Of a stretch of 64,000 nucleotides of DNA, positions 9,090 to 21,989 are shown one piece after another. The translations under genes were made by a program, and so were the position numbers. The first letter of the stretch is position 1; each line of letters begins with the position of its first letter. Under the pieces are notes generated by a model. That model was not told where the DNA came from. It saw only the letters and a program-made list of their open reading frames with translations, and searched no databases. Origin of the DNA: Aquarana catesbeiana (Eukaryota; Chordata; Amphibia; Anura; Ranidae); assembly GCF_042186555.1 (NCBI RefSeq), contig NC_133326.1, forward strand, positions 693,232,700 to 693,296,699, written 5' to 3'.

Positions 9090-11655
9090 GCATACCCAGG
9101 CCCAAGAATCCAGGTAAAAACATCAGGGTACAGTGAACGGTTAACAAACTGTAGTAAAACTGTACCAACAACTTCTCGCTCACAGGTGTATTCAGCATAG
9201 AAGAGCCTAAGGGGCACTTTACAATTGCACGCGGGTCCCTACTGGACCAAGGAGGATTGAAATACAGTGTCAGGGGTGCATGCGAAGAGTCTGACCAAGC
9301 GGTAATTCTGGCCAGGAGCTCAGCTCCAGGGATAACTTCACCGGAGACCACAGACATGCATCAGTTCCCTAAGCAGCACCCGCTGCCTCCTATTGACATA
9401 GCGAGATCACCACTCCTGCAGCCATGGTCCTCAGAGGCTCCAAAGGTAAATACAATCCAAAAACATCAGGGGCGCCCTGTCCGGCCCTTTGCCAAGATGG
9501 TGCCGACTTCATCTTCCCAGCCCAGCACACCGTGCTCTGCTAAGCCACCACAGCACGCTCAGCCATTCCTGGACACAAACAGTGAGTCAGACTCAGACAC
9601 TGGCAGCACACAAACTGTAATTCACTCAGGCATGTTCAAGCAGTTTAAACTTTGTATGCTCCAGAAGGCCCTTAAACAAACATCTAACCACATCACAGAT
9701 AAATTAACCCGTGAGATTTGGGAGCTGGGCCAAAGGACAGCTGAGCTAGAAGTGAGGGTGGATATCCATGAAAATCACACACAAGTACTGCTGAGCTTGA
9801 GAACCTCAGGGAGGAGAACCTGGTGTTACAGTTCCATTTAGAAGATCAAGAGAACGGGGCCCGTCACTCTAATCTTCGGATCAGGAGATCCCTGAGACCG
9901 TGCTAGACCTGCAAGCTACCATGTTGGCCCTGTTCCTGGAACTGTAACCTGCCATCCCTGCAGAAGGATTGGAGATGGACAGGGTCCACAGGGCCCTATC
10001 CCCCCACAAAACTAATTGCCCGCCCAGAGATATAATAGCTAATTCCACTACTACCGCACTAAGGAACAGCTATTTGCAGCCGGCAGAGGCAAAGACTCCC
10101 TATCCTTTCAGGGTTACACATACAGGCTATTTGCAGATCTTTCCCTGCTTACGGTGGCAAAGAGATGCGCTCTGAAACCACATCTCCAGATACTTCAGCG
10201 CCATCAGTTTACATATCACTGGGGGTTTCCTTTCTCAATACTCTTTACCCATCTGGAGACCAAATATGCCTGCCGCACAGCCGAGGAACTTCAGTCAGCC
10301 CTGCAAGACCTAAACCTGCTGGACTGTACCCCTAATAGGGACTCCTCTCACTGGGGATCGGCCTCCCGCTCCCCACAAAAACTGATGGCTGCCTGTAAGG
10401 ATCACACCCGTCTAAGTCTCTACAAACGTGGATTTTTTAAAACCCCTGCAGCAAACACTGAGGACTCAATGGACTGACTTCACTCATGCAACAACCGTTT
10501 GTTACAGCACATCTTCTTTATTGTCCTCCCTGGAAGATGGTAAGATGGAAGATGGTAAATCTTCTGCCCTTTCTTTACTGGACCCTGATTCTCTTACAAT
10601 AACATTTCCATTGGCTTATCCTGCTCGTAGTTAACTGGACTCACTTCAGCCACATGTTCGGAACTCAACCTCTACATTGTTCATCGCCTTCTTATATACC
10701 GGGTTACCCTAGGACTCCTCACCTAATAGAAACTAACTATAAGGTCCTCACATGTTGGTACCTTGTTCCAGCTAGGATAGCAAAATATGTCCCACCATAC
10801 TCGGGGATGTGTTTTCGAGGCTGCTCAGCTCAAGGCACACACCTACACGCCCTAGAAACCAACAAACCTAAAGTCAGCTGAGTTGACTCGTAACCAATTC
10901 CAATTACTCCTACAACTTACCACAGCAGCCAAGCAAACTATTGCTAAGGCATGGAAATCTCAGACTTTGATTGTGGCTGAGCTAGACATAGAATGAATAT
11001 GGCCCTTATCAATGCTAAAATGACAGCCATTGAAAACCACAAGATGCGTACATTTGAGAAGAAATGGCAACCCTGGGTTAAGCATTGCTTACCCCTGACT
11101 TCAACAAGACCTTATTATAGCCCTGGAAATTGTACCTCTCTTTTATTCAACCCCATCATCTCCTGAACTAGAGCCATGCCACCACCCAGGGAAACTTTTC
11201 CCCTGTTGAACCTGTTCTTGCTCTTCCCTCTATTGGACCCTTCAGGAGTGAGCGCTCTATTGAGATCCTTTTCTGATTACTCATCCTCACTTTATCCTAT
11301 ACTCGCTCACATACTCACTCGCTCTTTTCACCCTCCTTTCCCCCTCCTTTCTTTCTACATATCCTTCCTACCCCTGCCACAAATATGGGGCACCTTCTTC
11401 CTCCTAGATATAATCTGGTAACATGTTCAATCACTATTAACCATATCAGCGATTGTAGAATGTTTCTATAGCGCCATTTAACGTATGTATTTATAGCCGA
11501 TCTTACTTATCACCTCCCCTTGTATACTCATGGTTATACTCATTCGTAGTTCTGATAAGTTTGTTAGTATGCTTGTTATCATATAAGCAATCTAAGACGG
11601 TATCTTCTTTAATCATGTACCTTCTCACTTTTGTTACATTAATAAAAAATGTTGA
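9090..11655 (+). mobile_element. Decayed L1/Tx1-type LINE
   Basis: Plus-strand LINE with a 5' UTR-like start, a broken ORF1, a large loss of ORF2 and a short piece of the ORF2 C-terminus (around 10880-11080, AKQTIAKAWKSQTL). AATAAA at 11641 and an A-rich end lie at about 11650. It meets the 3' end of a minus-strand L1, giving a tail-to-tail pair. Confidence 0.75.
9479..10470 (+). pseudogene. L1 ORF1 (RNA-binding coiled-coil protein), broken
   Basis: The frame starting near 9479 has a serine/proline-rich N-terminus, then a coiled coil (ITDKLTREIWELGQRTAELE, about 9691-9750), then, in shifted frames, NLRIRR, EMDRVHRAL and CALKPHLQILQRH. These follow the order of the L1 ORF1 coiled coil, RRM and C-terminal domain, which bind LINE RNA in the ribonucleoprotein. 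Several frameshifts and stops make it non-functional. Confidence 0.75.
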
Positions 11656-11747
11656 CAAGAAATACAGTGTCATACTTTTCAGATCCAAGGTGCAGGAGAA
11701 GAGGTCACCTGGATAGCACTTACAGTAGCTACTTAATGTTATGCGGA

Positions 11748-14700
11748 TCAAAACCCAGCATTGGAGTTGTTAGTGTCTACTGAGGTAATCCAGAGGTCCC
11801 ATACTTTGTTTAATTTCAGTGGGCAACCACAAGAGAGATACATAGCTTTATATAAAGGGTTAACAAATTCACAAGAGACCTCCAGAAGTCCAGAGTTGGT
11901 GCTACTGGCAACTTCCATTTCAGTATACTGGTCTTTCTTGCATAAAACAAAAGAAGGCCCAGTAGGGTTATTGTTGCTCCTGCATAGACCAGTAAGTTCA
12001 CAAGGCCCAGCAGGCACACATTGATTTGTAAAAAAGGGATAATACTTAGATGAGCTATAAATTGGCAGCTGCATGCCAATATTGTTGTAACTATGGGTAA
12101 TCCAAGAGCATATGGATGAAGTCAGCTGACTCACTCCCACTTATCCAACAGGTAGGGGAAACATTCAGGTAGATCTTATGTAATCTTTGGGGTGTAAGAT
12201 TGATCCCATTGCAGAATCTTTAACTGGATAACTCTATTGCCCCGTACGCACGGTTGGATTTTCCGATGGAAAATGTCCGATCGGAGTGTGTTGTCGGAAA
12301 TTCCGACCGTGTGTGGGCTCTATCGGACATTTTCCATCGGATTTTCCGACACACAAAGTTGGAGAGCAGGAGATAAAATTTTCCGACAACAAAATCCGTT
12401 GTCGGAAATTCCGATCGTGTGTACACAAATCCGACGGACAAAGTGCCACGCATGCTCAGAATAAATAAAGAGATGAAAGCTATTGGCCACTGCCCCGTTT
12501 ATAGCCCCGACGTACGTGTTTTACGCCACCGCGTTTAGAACGATCGGATTTTCTGACAACTTTGTGCGACCGTGTGTAGACAAAACAAGTTTGAGCCAAC
12601 ATCCGTCGGAAAAAATCCTAGGATTTTGTTGTCGGAATGTCAGAACAAAGTCCGACCGTGTGTACGCCCTATTACTCTTGCTGATACTAGTTGTGGAAGG
12701 AATATTCCAAAGCTTCCTCCCAATCCTTGTGGTCCAGGTCGGGCTCCTCTGCCCACCATTCGGATTGTAGATGATCCAAACCAGTATGTATAGAGGGTTG
12801 AAAGGCTTTGTAAATGCCTTGTAAGTGGTTTGGCTAGATTGTTTAGTTAGATCAGGGTCACCATCGTGGAGGAGGTGAGAGTCAACTGTGAGGTCCCAAA
12901 CTAAGTATAGTAGGCATGGCGAAGCTGCAGGTACCTGAGCAAACAGGAGTTGAGGAGATCAACTTGTAATTTGAGATTGTCAAAAGACTTCAGGATGCAC
13001 CCCTTGCAAATGTTCACTAGATTCTTAATCCCTTTAGTAGCCCAAACTGAGCAGTCCGGAATTGACAAGAATTCTGGTAACATAGGGTTCAGCCATAGAG
13101 GAGTGTCAGGGGACTAACTTACAAAGCCTTTGAGAGGGAGTGAGTAGTTTTGAGACCCCTATAGGGGAGGTTCCATAAGCCTTCAATGGAGCCAAGGGAA
13201 GCTGCTTCCCGTTCCACCAACATGTTGGAGTTGTCTCAAGTCACCCAATTATGTGCATGTGAGAGGAGAGCTGCAAGTTAATAAGAGTATACATCTGGAC
13301 AAGCCAGTACCCCCTGGGTCCACGACCAACAGAGTACTGCTAGCCAAAACCTGGAAGCTGGAATACATCTTTGGGTATCTAGGGGAATGGTGGAGAACAA
13401 ATAATAAAGCTGGTAAGATTTTCATCTTGACTAGGATGATTTTGCCAGTCAATAACAGAAGCATGCTACTCCACGCCTCAAGTTTCAGCTTTGCACTGGT
13501 TAGCAAGGGGTACAGATTTAAATACAGAACTTTGTGACATCGGGGGAGATATTAATGCCAAGGTATCAGGTGGTGTCCATCCAGTGGAGCGGAAGTGGCA
13601 AGTCAGTTGCCAATAAGGTCAATAAGGAGAATCAGGGATTTGTACCAATTCACCAGCAGCAAAATGGGAGAGAAGGCATATAGCCTCCTAGAGGCATGTT
13701 ATTAGGTCATGGAGAAAAAGGACTAAATTGTCCCCATATAGGGCAACTTTCTATAATGGTGATGGTACCTACCTGAATCCCCCTATGTGAAAAAACAACC
13801 TTAAGGATGTGGCCAGGGGCTCCATGATTAAGGTAAACAGAGATGGGGAGAGTGCGCACCCCTGTGTCATTCCCCTTTGTATTGGAAAGGAATTTGAAAG
13901 ATTTCCTCAAGTTTGATCTGAGCCACTGGAGATTTGTAAAGAATTTGTATAGGATTTCTATCCAAAACCCTTGGCAGTCAACACAGAACTCATGTAATGC
14001 TAATGCATGGAGTCAAAGGCCTTCTCAATATCAACAGCAACCAGATTCCTATTATCAGAGATCTATGAAGGTAGTGGTAAATGAATGAAGACCCTGCACA
14101 AGTTTATGTCAGTGGATTTTCCTGGCATAAATCCGGCCTAATCGATATTAATCACAGAAGGGAGGAACTTCATCAACCTGGTGCCCAGGACCTGCATCAA
14201 AATCTTAAGATCATGGTTTAGTAAATATATAGGTCTATAGGAGGCACAATTGAGCAGATCCATGTCCAGATTGGGGATCAGGGTGATATGAGCATGCTAC
14301 ATGGAATCAGGTAATTCCCCAGCCTCCAAGCACACTGCATAGAGACTCTTGAGTTTCTGCATTTACTAAGGGAGCCATCCAAGCCTGCTGATTTAGTGAC
14401 GGGGAATGAATGGATGGTCGTCTCACTTTTGAGGGAGGTTATATCTGTGTCCAATGCCATAACTTCTTCCTCCGTAAGGGGGCTAGGGGAAGTGTACCCA
14501 GTTCAGCCAAAAGGTTTTGTTTGAAATCCACCATCAACCTAGCCAAAGGGCTACCATTCTTGTCATCTGGTTTGGAAAGTCTCCTAGAAAGAAGTTAGAA
14601 ATCCAAATGAGTCAGGATAGTGGATAGTGTAGTGTAAGAAGAGATAACGTCTTGCTTAGGCCCTATGCTTAGACCGCTGCCTCCAACTCATGGTCCTCCA

Positions 14701-15545
14701 GTTGAGGTGTTCAGAAGGAGTATTCTTTTTGAGCAGTTTAAATAGCCAAAATACATTTGCCCCAGACAGTAGTCTTAAAGGCATTGCAGACCAAGGAGGG
14801 TGAGGCAGTGGACTTGTTCATATTCCAGTATTGAGTTATTTTCTCAAAGAGAATGTCACAGACCTTTGGGTTCCAAATGGGTTCCAAATTCACTTAGATG
14901 TCAAGTTCCAACCACCAGGAGCTCTCCAACTCCCCACCTTGAAGACAATCTCAAGTGGAGAGTGATCCCAGAGGCCTGCAGGCAAGTAAGCAACAGTTCT
15001 CACAGCAGATAGCAGTCAGGTGCAGAAAGTCAGTTTGATTCGGGAACCCAAGTAATAGGCGACTGAGAGACAAGATTAGGCCCTGGCTTGGAAGGGTGAT
15101 TTTTCCACCTCCCCACCTCGGTGAGATTGAGTGCACTAGCCCAATGTGCTAAATCTGAATTAGCCCTTCGCTGAGGGTTAAATGTGTCTAAACTACTATC
15201 AAGTATATTGTTAAAGTCCCCTGCTATCAGGATTTGAGATATTTGAAAGGGGGCCAGTTTTTCATAGAGCACATATAAAATAGACTGGTTGAAAGGTGGG
15301 GGGATAAAGACATTGACAAAGGCATATAAGGCAGCGTGGACATCAATAATGAGTACAATGTATCCAAATCCTGGGTCTGTAAGGACCTCATTTAACCTTG
15401 TATGATAAAGATTTATTACTAAGGATGGCAACCCTTGTTTACTCAGGCTAGGTGCCATAGAAGGCCTACTATACCCATGATCTGCGCAGGGACAGAATTT
15501 TATTTCTCAATAAATGGGTTTCTTGGAGAAACAGAACATGGGGTC
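11748..15545 (-). pseudogene. L1 ORF2 (AP endonuclease + reverse transcriptase), broken
   Basis: The endonuclease N-terminus shows VLFLQETHL near 15520 and AGDFNNILDSSLDTFNP near 15220. The reverse transcriptase shows ALSPSLFTLIMEPLA around 13860-13800. The catalytic YADD box is decayed to YGDN (13727-13738), so the enzyme is dead even apart from many frameshifts. C-terminal blocks TLDFWRSLVNLLTLY and KVWDLW occur near 11800-11900, split from the rest by the MITE at 12237-12676. Confidence 0.8.
12237..12676. mobile_element. Harbinger-family MITE
   Basis: About 440 bp rich in CCGAC/GTCGG palindromes. Its right end, read inverted, begins TAATAGGGCGTACACACGGT and matches almost base for base the end of the element at 42113, which encodes Harbinger transposase. 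The left end is a weaker inverted copy (CCCCGTACGCACGG). It interrupts ORF2 of the minus-strand L1. Confidence 0.8.
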
Positions 15546-15611
15546 AATGTGATTTAGGGAACTTAAACATTAGAGATCTCTTTTAGTTTTATCAATCAGT
15601 CCCAGAACACT

Positions 15612-15792
15612 ATGAAATTTATTTACTAAAGCTAGAGAGTGCAAAATCAGTCACACTTCTGCAGATAAACCAATCAGCGTCCAGGTTTTATTGCCACAGC
15701 TTAATTAAACAAGCTGAGGTTAGAAGCTAATTTGTTTCTCTGCAGAAGTGTGACTGATTTTGCACTCTCCAGCTTTAGTAAATAACCCCCCA
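15612..15792. mobile_element. Palindromic MITE
   Basis: Arms of about 50 bp: TTTACTAAAGCTAGAGAGTG on the left mirrors CACTCTCCAGCTTTAGTAAA on the right, with a spacer of about 78 bp. The TTTACTAAAG terminus is shared with the MITE at 43150. Confidence 0.8.
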
Positions 15793-16835
15793 TGACATTA
15801 CCTTAAGGTCCATGAAATGTGTAGGTACTGTAATGAACTGCAAGTAGATAATGTGCCTATCCACTGTCAAAAACAGCCCCTCACCCAGCACCAAGGAGAT
15901 TGCCATTATGTTAAAGGTGATAGGCCTCAGGTGACACATAGAGATGAAACAAATCTCCTCCTACATATGTTTTACTCGTTGAACTGCAGTCTTCTCTTCC
16001 CTACACCCCTTCAAAAGGGCAGAATCATGTTAAAATCCCTCTCCATCTGAAAGTATCACAGAGGGGGGGCAGAGATCTGCAATTAAAGTGTGTGAGAGAT
16101 GATTGGAGGAAAGGCACACACCCCCCTCCACACAAAAAACAGGAGGGAGGAAAGGATACAGAGGATTCATCTCATGTTTTAGGCATACTCCTCTTGATAA
16201 CAAAGGAACAAAGCACCAGAGAGAAACAACAATTACAGCTTTGGGGAGAGATAAGTAAACACTACAGATATTGTTCAGATTTCATGGCTGAGGTTTACAA
16301 CTCCTTTAAGTCCGTCCAGGGAACAAAATGCATAAACGAATAAGGCCCTAGATATATCATTATAATGTACCTGAGCTAGAGAGCAAAAAGTAAAACAAGC
16401 AACTCCCTACTGACAAGCCTATACCCCAGAATAAATTTAGTCAGTCAGTTTGATATCCCTGGAGAAATATAGAACTCTGTCTACAATGTTAACAAAGAAA
16501 GCCCATGGTTGGAGATGAATCAGAAGAACAACATGTAGTGAAGATGTTCAATCTCTGCGGTAGAGTAGTCCAATAAAAGTGTGAGGGGTGGTCATGTGGG
16601 CCAAGCTCCCAGTAAATTGAAGGCCTGGAGCCTATGAGGTAATATAAGGGCAGGAGTACAATGGGGCATCAGGGAGCCCCATGAGGTCCCTGACCAACAC
16701 ATATTTATTGACTCCACCAGGAGAATTAAAATGGAAGAGTCTCAAGAGCCTTGATAGGCAATGTGGAAATGCAACAGAGGTGACCAAAAAAGATTAATAG
16801 GCAATAGGACCACAGGTAGCTCACCAAAGTCGCTA
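15793..16835. other. L1 ORF1-ORF2 junction interval with probable MITE
   Basis: No gene. The right part ends TTTACAACTCCTTTAAG at about 16311, the mirror of a TTAAAGGAG terminus like the TTAA-flanked MITEs elsewhere. A left end is not clear (possibly TTAAAGG at 15929). Confidence 0.4.
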
Positions 16836-18435
16836 AATCCAGGAGTTTGCTTCATCTGGAGTATTGAAGAATTCGACTGAGCCTTCTAGTAAAATCTTGC
16901 ACTTTCTCAGAAATTTTGCAGAGAAGTCTAGAAACAAATGGGCTGCAGTGTTTTTGTAGGACATTGTAGGATGTTAAACAAAACCAGAGAGAATTCCCAG
17001 CTTAACTCACCAACTAGTCTGCTTACCAACCAAATTAACCTGTCAAACAGTATGCGTTAAAACAGGGGTTTAATTAGCACACATTTGCAAACACATGCAT
17101 AAACTGCAAAGCCACTTCATGGCACCCCAGTATTATCTACAGTCCTAATGCTTGCAAATTTATGACAGCCTCCACAGTGGAAGCACATGCATTCTAAAGT
17201 ATAGATAGAGGGCAGATGAGCCTGGAGGTGGCCCATCCCTCCTTAAAGGCACAGGGGCACACTGTACACCCAGCACATGGCAGAAAAGGTGTCTAGTGTG
17301 TCTCCTCACCAATATTACATCAGTAACAAACAAATGTCCCCACCTATAACTGGACTTCAGGCTACCTCCAGGCTCATTTGCCCTCTATCTATTCATTAGA
17401 ATGCATGTGCTTCCACTGTGGAAGTTATCATAAATTTACAAGAGTTATGACTGCAGATAATACTGGGGTGCTGTGAAGTGGCTCTGCAGATTACACATGT
17501 GTTTGCAAAGTTAAACTGGGAATTTTCTCTGGTATTGTTTTGCATGCATTGTCCTTCCATATGCTCCTTGCTGTGAAGGCCAGTTATGGGTGGAGCAGGG
17601 GCCCTTTGTTTGTTACAGTGTAGGATCTTTCCTGGGCTCATTGAGAATCCTGTCCTCATCTTGGTAATTCAGGAACTGGACCATGAAGGACCGTGGTAGC
17701 ACCTGGACACCCTGCTGCCTGACAGGACTCTGTGGGCTCTCTCCACCACATGAGTGGGAAAGACATCATGCAGACCCAGGTGATCTTTAAAGAGAGATTC
17801 TGCCAAACCAGCTGGGTTGTCTCCCTCAGCTCATTCCGGCAGGTCAAACACCCAAGCGTTGTTCTGACAGAGCTAGTTCTCTGCATCATCTGATTTGACA
17901 ACAAGTATTTGTACTGCACGTTGCAAAGAGTGTGGGAGATCAAAGTGCTGGGCAGTAGTGTCTTCTGTGGCTGAGATGTGGGACTCCGTCTCTGAAAGAT
18001 GGCCACGGATTTTATCAAGATCATTTCTGATCAAATTACTTTCCTCTGGCAGTTTGTCTATATGAACGAGTAATGAGGTATTACTGTGCTCTATAGAAGC
18101 CAGGATGACAGCTGTGTTGTCAGGTGAGGCCAGTTCAGGAGAAGAAGCAGTCTGGGCTGAGGTGCTTGCACAGCCTCTTGGCTAAGATGGAGTCGACATA
18201 CGAGGCTGAGGCAGCAGCTGGCTTGTTCTCTGGCTGCAGTCCAGAGGAGCAGCTCTTGGATGGCATTACCTGGTGGCATCTGAATACACCAGAAGCCTTC
18301 CAAAGGGTGCCAGAGCTGAATTGGGAGATCTTTGCGGAGGAACGAGGTGAAGATAGCTCAGGATCCTGGGAGCTCCACAAGCAAACGTCCACTCTGTTCT
18401 ACATCCTGGCCACGCCCCTTGAAAAAAACAATTAG
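16835..18435 (-). pseudogene. L1 ORF1, broken and interrupted by a foldback element
   Basis: Minus-strand reading gives, in order, an N-terminal region (DSILAKRLCKHLS near 18180), a central domain in shifted frames (NNAWVFDLPE, then HVVERAHRVLSG near 17740) and EDRILNEPRKDPTL near 17620. After the foldback at 16958-17556 comes a C-terminal FFNTPDEANSWI near 16850. ERAHR and the FF-TPEEA-W ending are characteristic of LINE ORF1 proteins of this clade. Many stops and shifts. Confidence 0.7.
16958..17556. mobile_element. Foldback element 1 (diverged)
   Basis: Two inverted arms, about 16976-17200 and 17380-17540, mirror each other: CCAGAGAGAATTCCCAG against CTGGGAATTTTCTCTGG, and AATGCATGTGCTTCCACTGT in the right arm against its complement at about 17175. 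It is an older copy of the family at 18477. Confidence 0.75.
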
Positions 18436-18476
18436 GAACAACATAATGTAAATAAAAACAATAGCATTTGAACCTT

Positions 18477-18995
18477 TGCAAACAAAGCCTGGGGAATGCC
18501 CAGGAAAAAACCAAAGCCTACTTACCACCAGCTTGCAGACAACCAAATTGACCTGTCTAACAGTACGCGTTAAAAACAGGGGTTTAGTCCGCACGCATTT
18601 GCAAATGCATGCGTAAGCCACAGAGCCTCGTCACGGCACCCTGATATCTGTGGTCCTAACACTAAAATAAGAGTGTCCCCACAGTGGAGGCACATGCATT
18701 CTAATGGATAAATGCTGGCAGGTGGACTGAAGGGCAGCCCATCCCTTCTTAAACGTACAGAAGCACACCAAACACCCAGCAAATAGCCTCCACTGTGGGG
18801 ACACTCATATTTTAGTGTTAGGACCACAGATATCAGGGTGCCGTGACGAGGCTCTGTGGCTTACGCATGCATTTGCAAATGCGTGCGGACTAAACCCCTA
18901 TTTTTAACGCGTACTGTTAGACAGGTCAATTTGGTTGTCTGCAAGCTGGTGGTAAGTAGGCTTTGTTTTTTTCCTGGGCATTCCCCAGGCTTTGT
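18477..18995. mobile_element. Foldback element 2 with 15-bp flanking repeats
   Basis: Arms of roughly 200 bp (from AACAAAGCCTGGGGAATGCC at 18481 to the mirror GGCATTCCCCAGGCTTTGTT ending 18996) around a loop of about 100 bp. The direct repeat TAGCATTTGAACCTT flanks it at 18462-18476 and 18996-19010. No ORF. Confidence 0.85.
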
Positions 18996-19961
18996 TAGCA
19001 TTTGAACCTTATTTTGGGAATTTATAAAGTGTCTATGTTGGTGCCGGTGAAAGATTCAAGACTTTTTTTAAAATTCTTTATTTTAGTTTTTTAGATAGAA
19101 AAGGAGCAACAGGTACAGAAAGATATACAGCAAGCTTCATAGAACCATAGTGTTACAGCAAAAAAAAACATATCAAGGAAAAAAATATGAAGTATAAATC
19201 ATTTATCCAAAATCAGAATACATGGGGTGACATAATGAAAAGTTATCTAACTGACTTTTACACTGGGGTATACCGACTGTAGCAATAATTAGATGAAGAA
19301 TTATTGAGTACAAATCCACTATTTCCATGCAACTGTACCATACCCATAAACTAGCAGAGACCCCCAGTGGTCATTACATTTACTGACCCGAGCCCAGTGG
19401 CTAGAGTTGGATGAGCTGATTACCGCTTGTATAAGTCTGTATTTTATATGTTTTTAACATATTTTGGTACATCTATTATTAATAAAAATTACTTATTTTT
19501 ACTAAATTGGTGCCTGTAAAAACCATGATTCCTCTTCAATAGAATTGTACCATACCCATGACAAACTGGCAAAAAAGAAGAACACAGGTACGCTTCAAAA
19601 CTGTAAATAAGTTCCAGTACAATGAGCTCAGAAAACACTTTGGTGGTCTGGAGTAAACGAGAAGTAAAATGTAGAACAAACAGTACAGAAATAATATAAG
19701 GAATCATAATTCCTATTATGGCAAAAGAATCAATAATACCTAGGAAAAATAAAAGGGAAATAGGGAAAAAGGGAAGATCAGGGGATCTGGTAAAGTAGAG
19801 GAGGAGCAGAGTAAAAAGGGGGGGTGGGGGTATTCAGGGATGCATCACACTAGTCCAGGTCATTCGTCCAGTATTCTAGAAAGGCATCAGTTTACAACCT
19901 ACTATGTCAGGGCTCCATGTCTTCCTAAATGTCTCACTTTTTTGATTAAATATCACAATAA

Positions 19962-20214
19962 GGCTGGGTTCACATTAGTGCATTGAGGTTTGGGCGCAGT
20001 GCAATTGTGTGCATCTTTTACACAAGGTTTTAGGTGTTTTTTTAACTTCTATTAGACCATGATTTTTCATGAAAGCACTCTACAGTCCTGCATGCTGCAT
20101 CTCTGATGTGCTTTCAGAAAAGACACAGTCTAATAGCGTGCACCTAAAACCATGTGTAAAACACTCATACAATTATCAGATAAAAAACTGCAGAACACTG
20201 ATGTGAACACAGCC
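19962..20214. mobile_element. PIF/Harbinger-type MITE
   Basis: Ends GGCTGGGTTCACATTAG and the inverted GGCTGTGTTCACATCAG, flanked on both sides by TAA (19959-19961 and 20215-20217). Confidence 0.8.
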
Positions 20215-20224
20215 TAAGGTTTTC

Positions 20225-20760
20225 CATGATGTATAGATCCCAAATTTTTGAGAACCACATAGCCAGCGTGGGGAGTGTTGAGGGGGTGGTATTCTGTTTA
20301 CACTTAACCAGAATACAAGCTCTTGCTGCATTAATCAGGTGTTTCAGTAGGGATTGCTTTCAACACTTTCTAGAAAGATAATTCAGATGAGCTATAGCAA
20401 GAATGTAGTGGGGTTGTTTCCAAGGTCAAAGCCTGTGAGTCGTTTGGTATGAGCTTACACTGCATCCCAGAGGTTTCTAAGACTAACAAAAAATGTGTAA
20501 GAAGGTATCTCTTCCTTCCCACACTGCCAGCAGAATAGAGTGAAGGACCTATAGAGGATCCTAGGTACCCAATACCATCTAGACATAATTTTATATCTCC
20601 TGAATCTTGATGGCAGTACACAATTTGCAGGCAAAGTAAATGATATTACCATGTTATTCAGTGGAAAGGGATACTTCAATATCCTTCTCTCATTTAAGAA
20701 GGAATGGGGTAGGCAGTTGATTGATCAATTGGTATGAATAAGACAATGCATGGTCCAGGA
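20225..20760 (-). pseudogene. L1 ORF2 C-terminal fragment
   Basis: Minus-strand frames show YKIMSRWYWVPRILYRSF (about 20600-20540) followed by a cysteine (FCWQCGKEE) and TGFDLGNNPTTFLL (about 20430). This is the conserved arrangement after the RT domain in vertebrate L1 ORF2: a tryptophan-rich motif, the CxxC region and an AAR-type tail. Stops and a frameshift are present. Confidence 0.7.
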
Positions 20761-21302
20761 GAGAAGCATTTAAGAATGTGCATTTAAATGGAGTTGGAGC
20801 CTGGCAATGTACTGAGGTTTGGAAAGAGTCAAGAGAAAATGCCTAATTTGGGTTGCTCTCCACTGTGAGAATAAGAGTGCAGTCAAAACCTTCAGGTATA
20901 GTCTCCCATCCAGTTGGATTTAAAAAATGTATTCTAAACTTGTTTTCTGCCACCAAGGGCTGAAAACCTTGATCATCCATTCCTGGAGAATCAATGCTTG
21001 CAAGGGGAGTTTATCCAAAGATAAGGCCTGGAGGGTTACACCAATCAAAAGATGGCAGCTCATTAAGGAACCCAATGAGTGTGACATCCTCAGAAGACCC
21101 TAAATTGGGAATTAGGAAATGGTAGTTGGTTTTGTTCCAGCTGAACCCTAATCTGTGTGTTTATACCAGTCTATAGCTCTAGCCATGTGAGTAGCTTTGT
21201 GATATAAAACTAGAGAATGCCTCCCTGCAGTTTAAGCTATGTCTAGCAGTGTTACAATGGTAACACTGCTATGCTCTGGTCACAATGTGTTAAAAAAATG
21301 GT

Positions 21303-21306
<4 letters not shown>

Positions 21307-21363
<57 letters not shown>
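21307..21363. repeat. (TA)n microsatellite, left flank of the Ngaro-like element
   Basis: Pure TA run ending directly at the first base of the retrotransposon. Confidence 0.95.
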
Positions 21364-21366
<3 letters not shown>

Positions 21367-21464
21367 GGAAGGCCAGTATGGTGGCCTGAATTTATGGGAG
21401 GAGCCCGGGGGGTATTTAAGCAGCCCGCTCACCTGTGGTGCTTGTCGGTTTCCTGTGCGCGATA
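21364..21464 (+). repeat. Ngaro split repeat A1
   Basis: 101 bp, one visible mismatch with A2 (GGGAGGAG against GGGAAGAG). Starts GTAGGAAGGCCAGTATGG. Confidence 0.95.
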
Positions 21465-21989
21465 TACGTCACTAGGCCGACTATTCGAATACCAGCGTCC
21501 GCAAGTTCTTGCCTCGCATGTTCCCGTATTCGTTATTTCCATGCTCAAGACTTTCGAAGTCCGTGTTTATCGTTCGTAGTTCGTACCACGCGTCTGGCTT
21601 GGCTGTCGCAGGTAGGGTCCCGTCGGACTTTGTTTTTACGTTTTCATATCATGTCACTAAACCGTGATTTCAAATTTACGTATCACTCGCTTTTTTACAA
21701 ACGTAACCGCAATGTATATCACTCGTACTATCGTCATGTTACCATTTCGCCTTACTCGAGAAAACCACCGCGACGCAGACGTCGCTTCATTTCTAGCATG
21801 TCGAAATTTTTGAATATGCGTCTGTAGACAGCCATAGCGAGTCGCAAATTCGCAAATCTATCGGATCAAGTCAGTTTGATACCAGTCATTTCTCATTTCT
21901 GAAACATTTCTAAACTCATTTCTAACATTTCAAATCATTTCAATCATTTCTCATTTCAGTCACCTACCGCGCTCCGATTCGAATCCAGT

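Larger units (their letters stand above)
11661..18440 (-). mobile_element. Degenerate near-full-length L1-type LINE with nested insertions
   Basis: On the minus strand the order is ORF1 (18435 down to about 16840), endonuclease (about 15545-15030), reverse transcriptase (about 14100-13700), ORF2 C-terminus (13500-11750) and a 3' end at about 11660. This is the standard L1 order over about 6.8 kb. Later insertions are a foldback at 16958-17556, a palindromic MITE at 15612-15792 and a Harbinger-type MITE at 12237-12676. All ORFs are broken. Confidence 0.78.
19062..21250 (-). mobile_element. 5'-truncated L1-type LINE
   Basis: The minus-strand 3' end is A-rich with an AATAAAG signal (forward CTTTATT near 19076). 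The coding remnant of the ORF2 C-terminus is at 20225-20760. A Harbinger-type MITE at 19962-20214 is nested in it. Confidence 0.7.
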
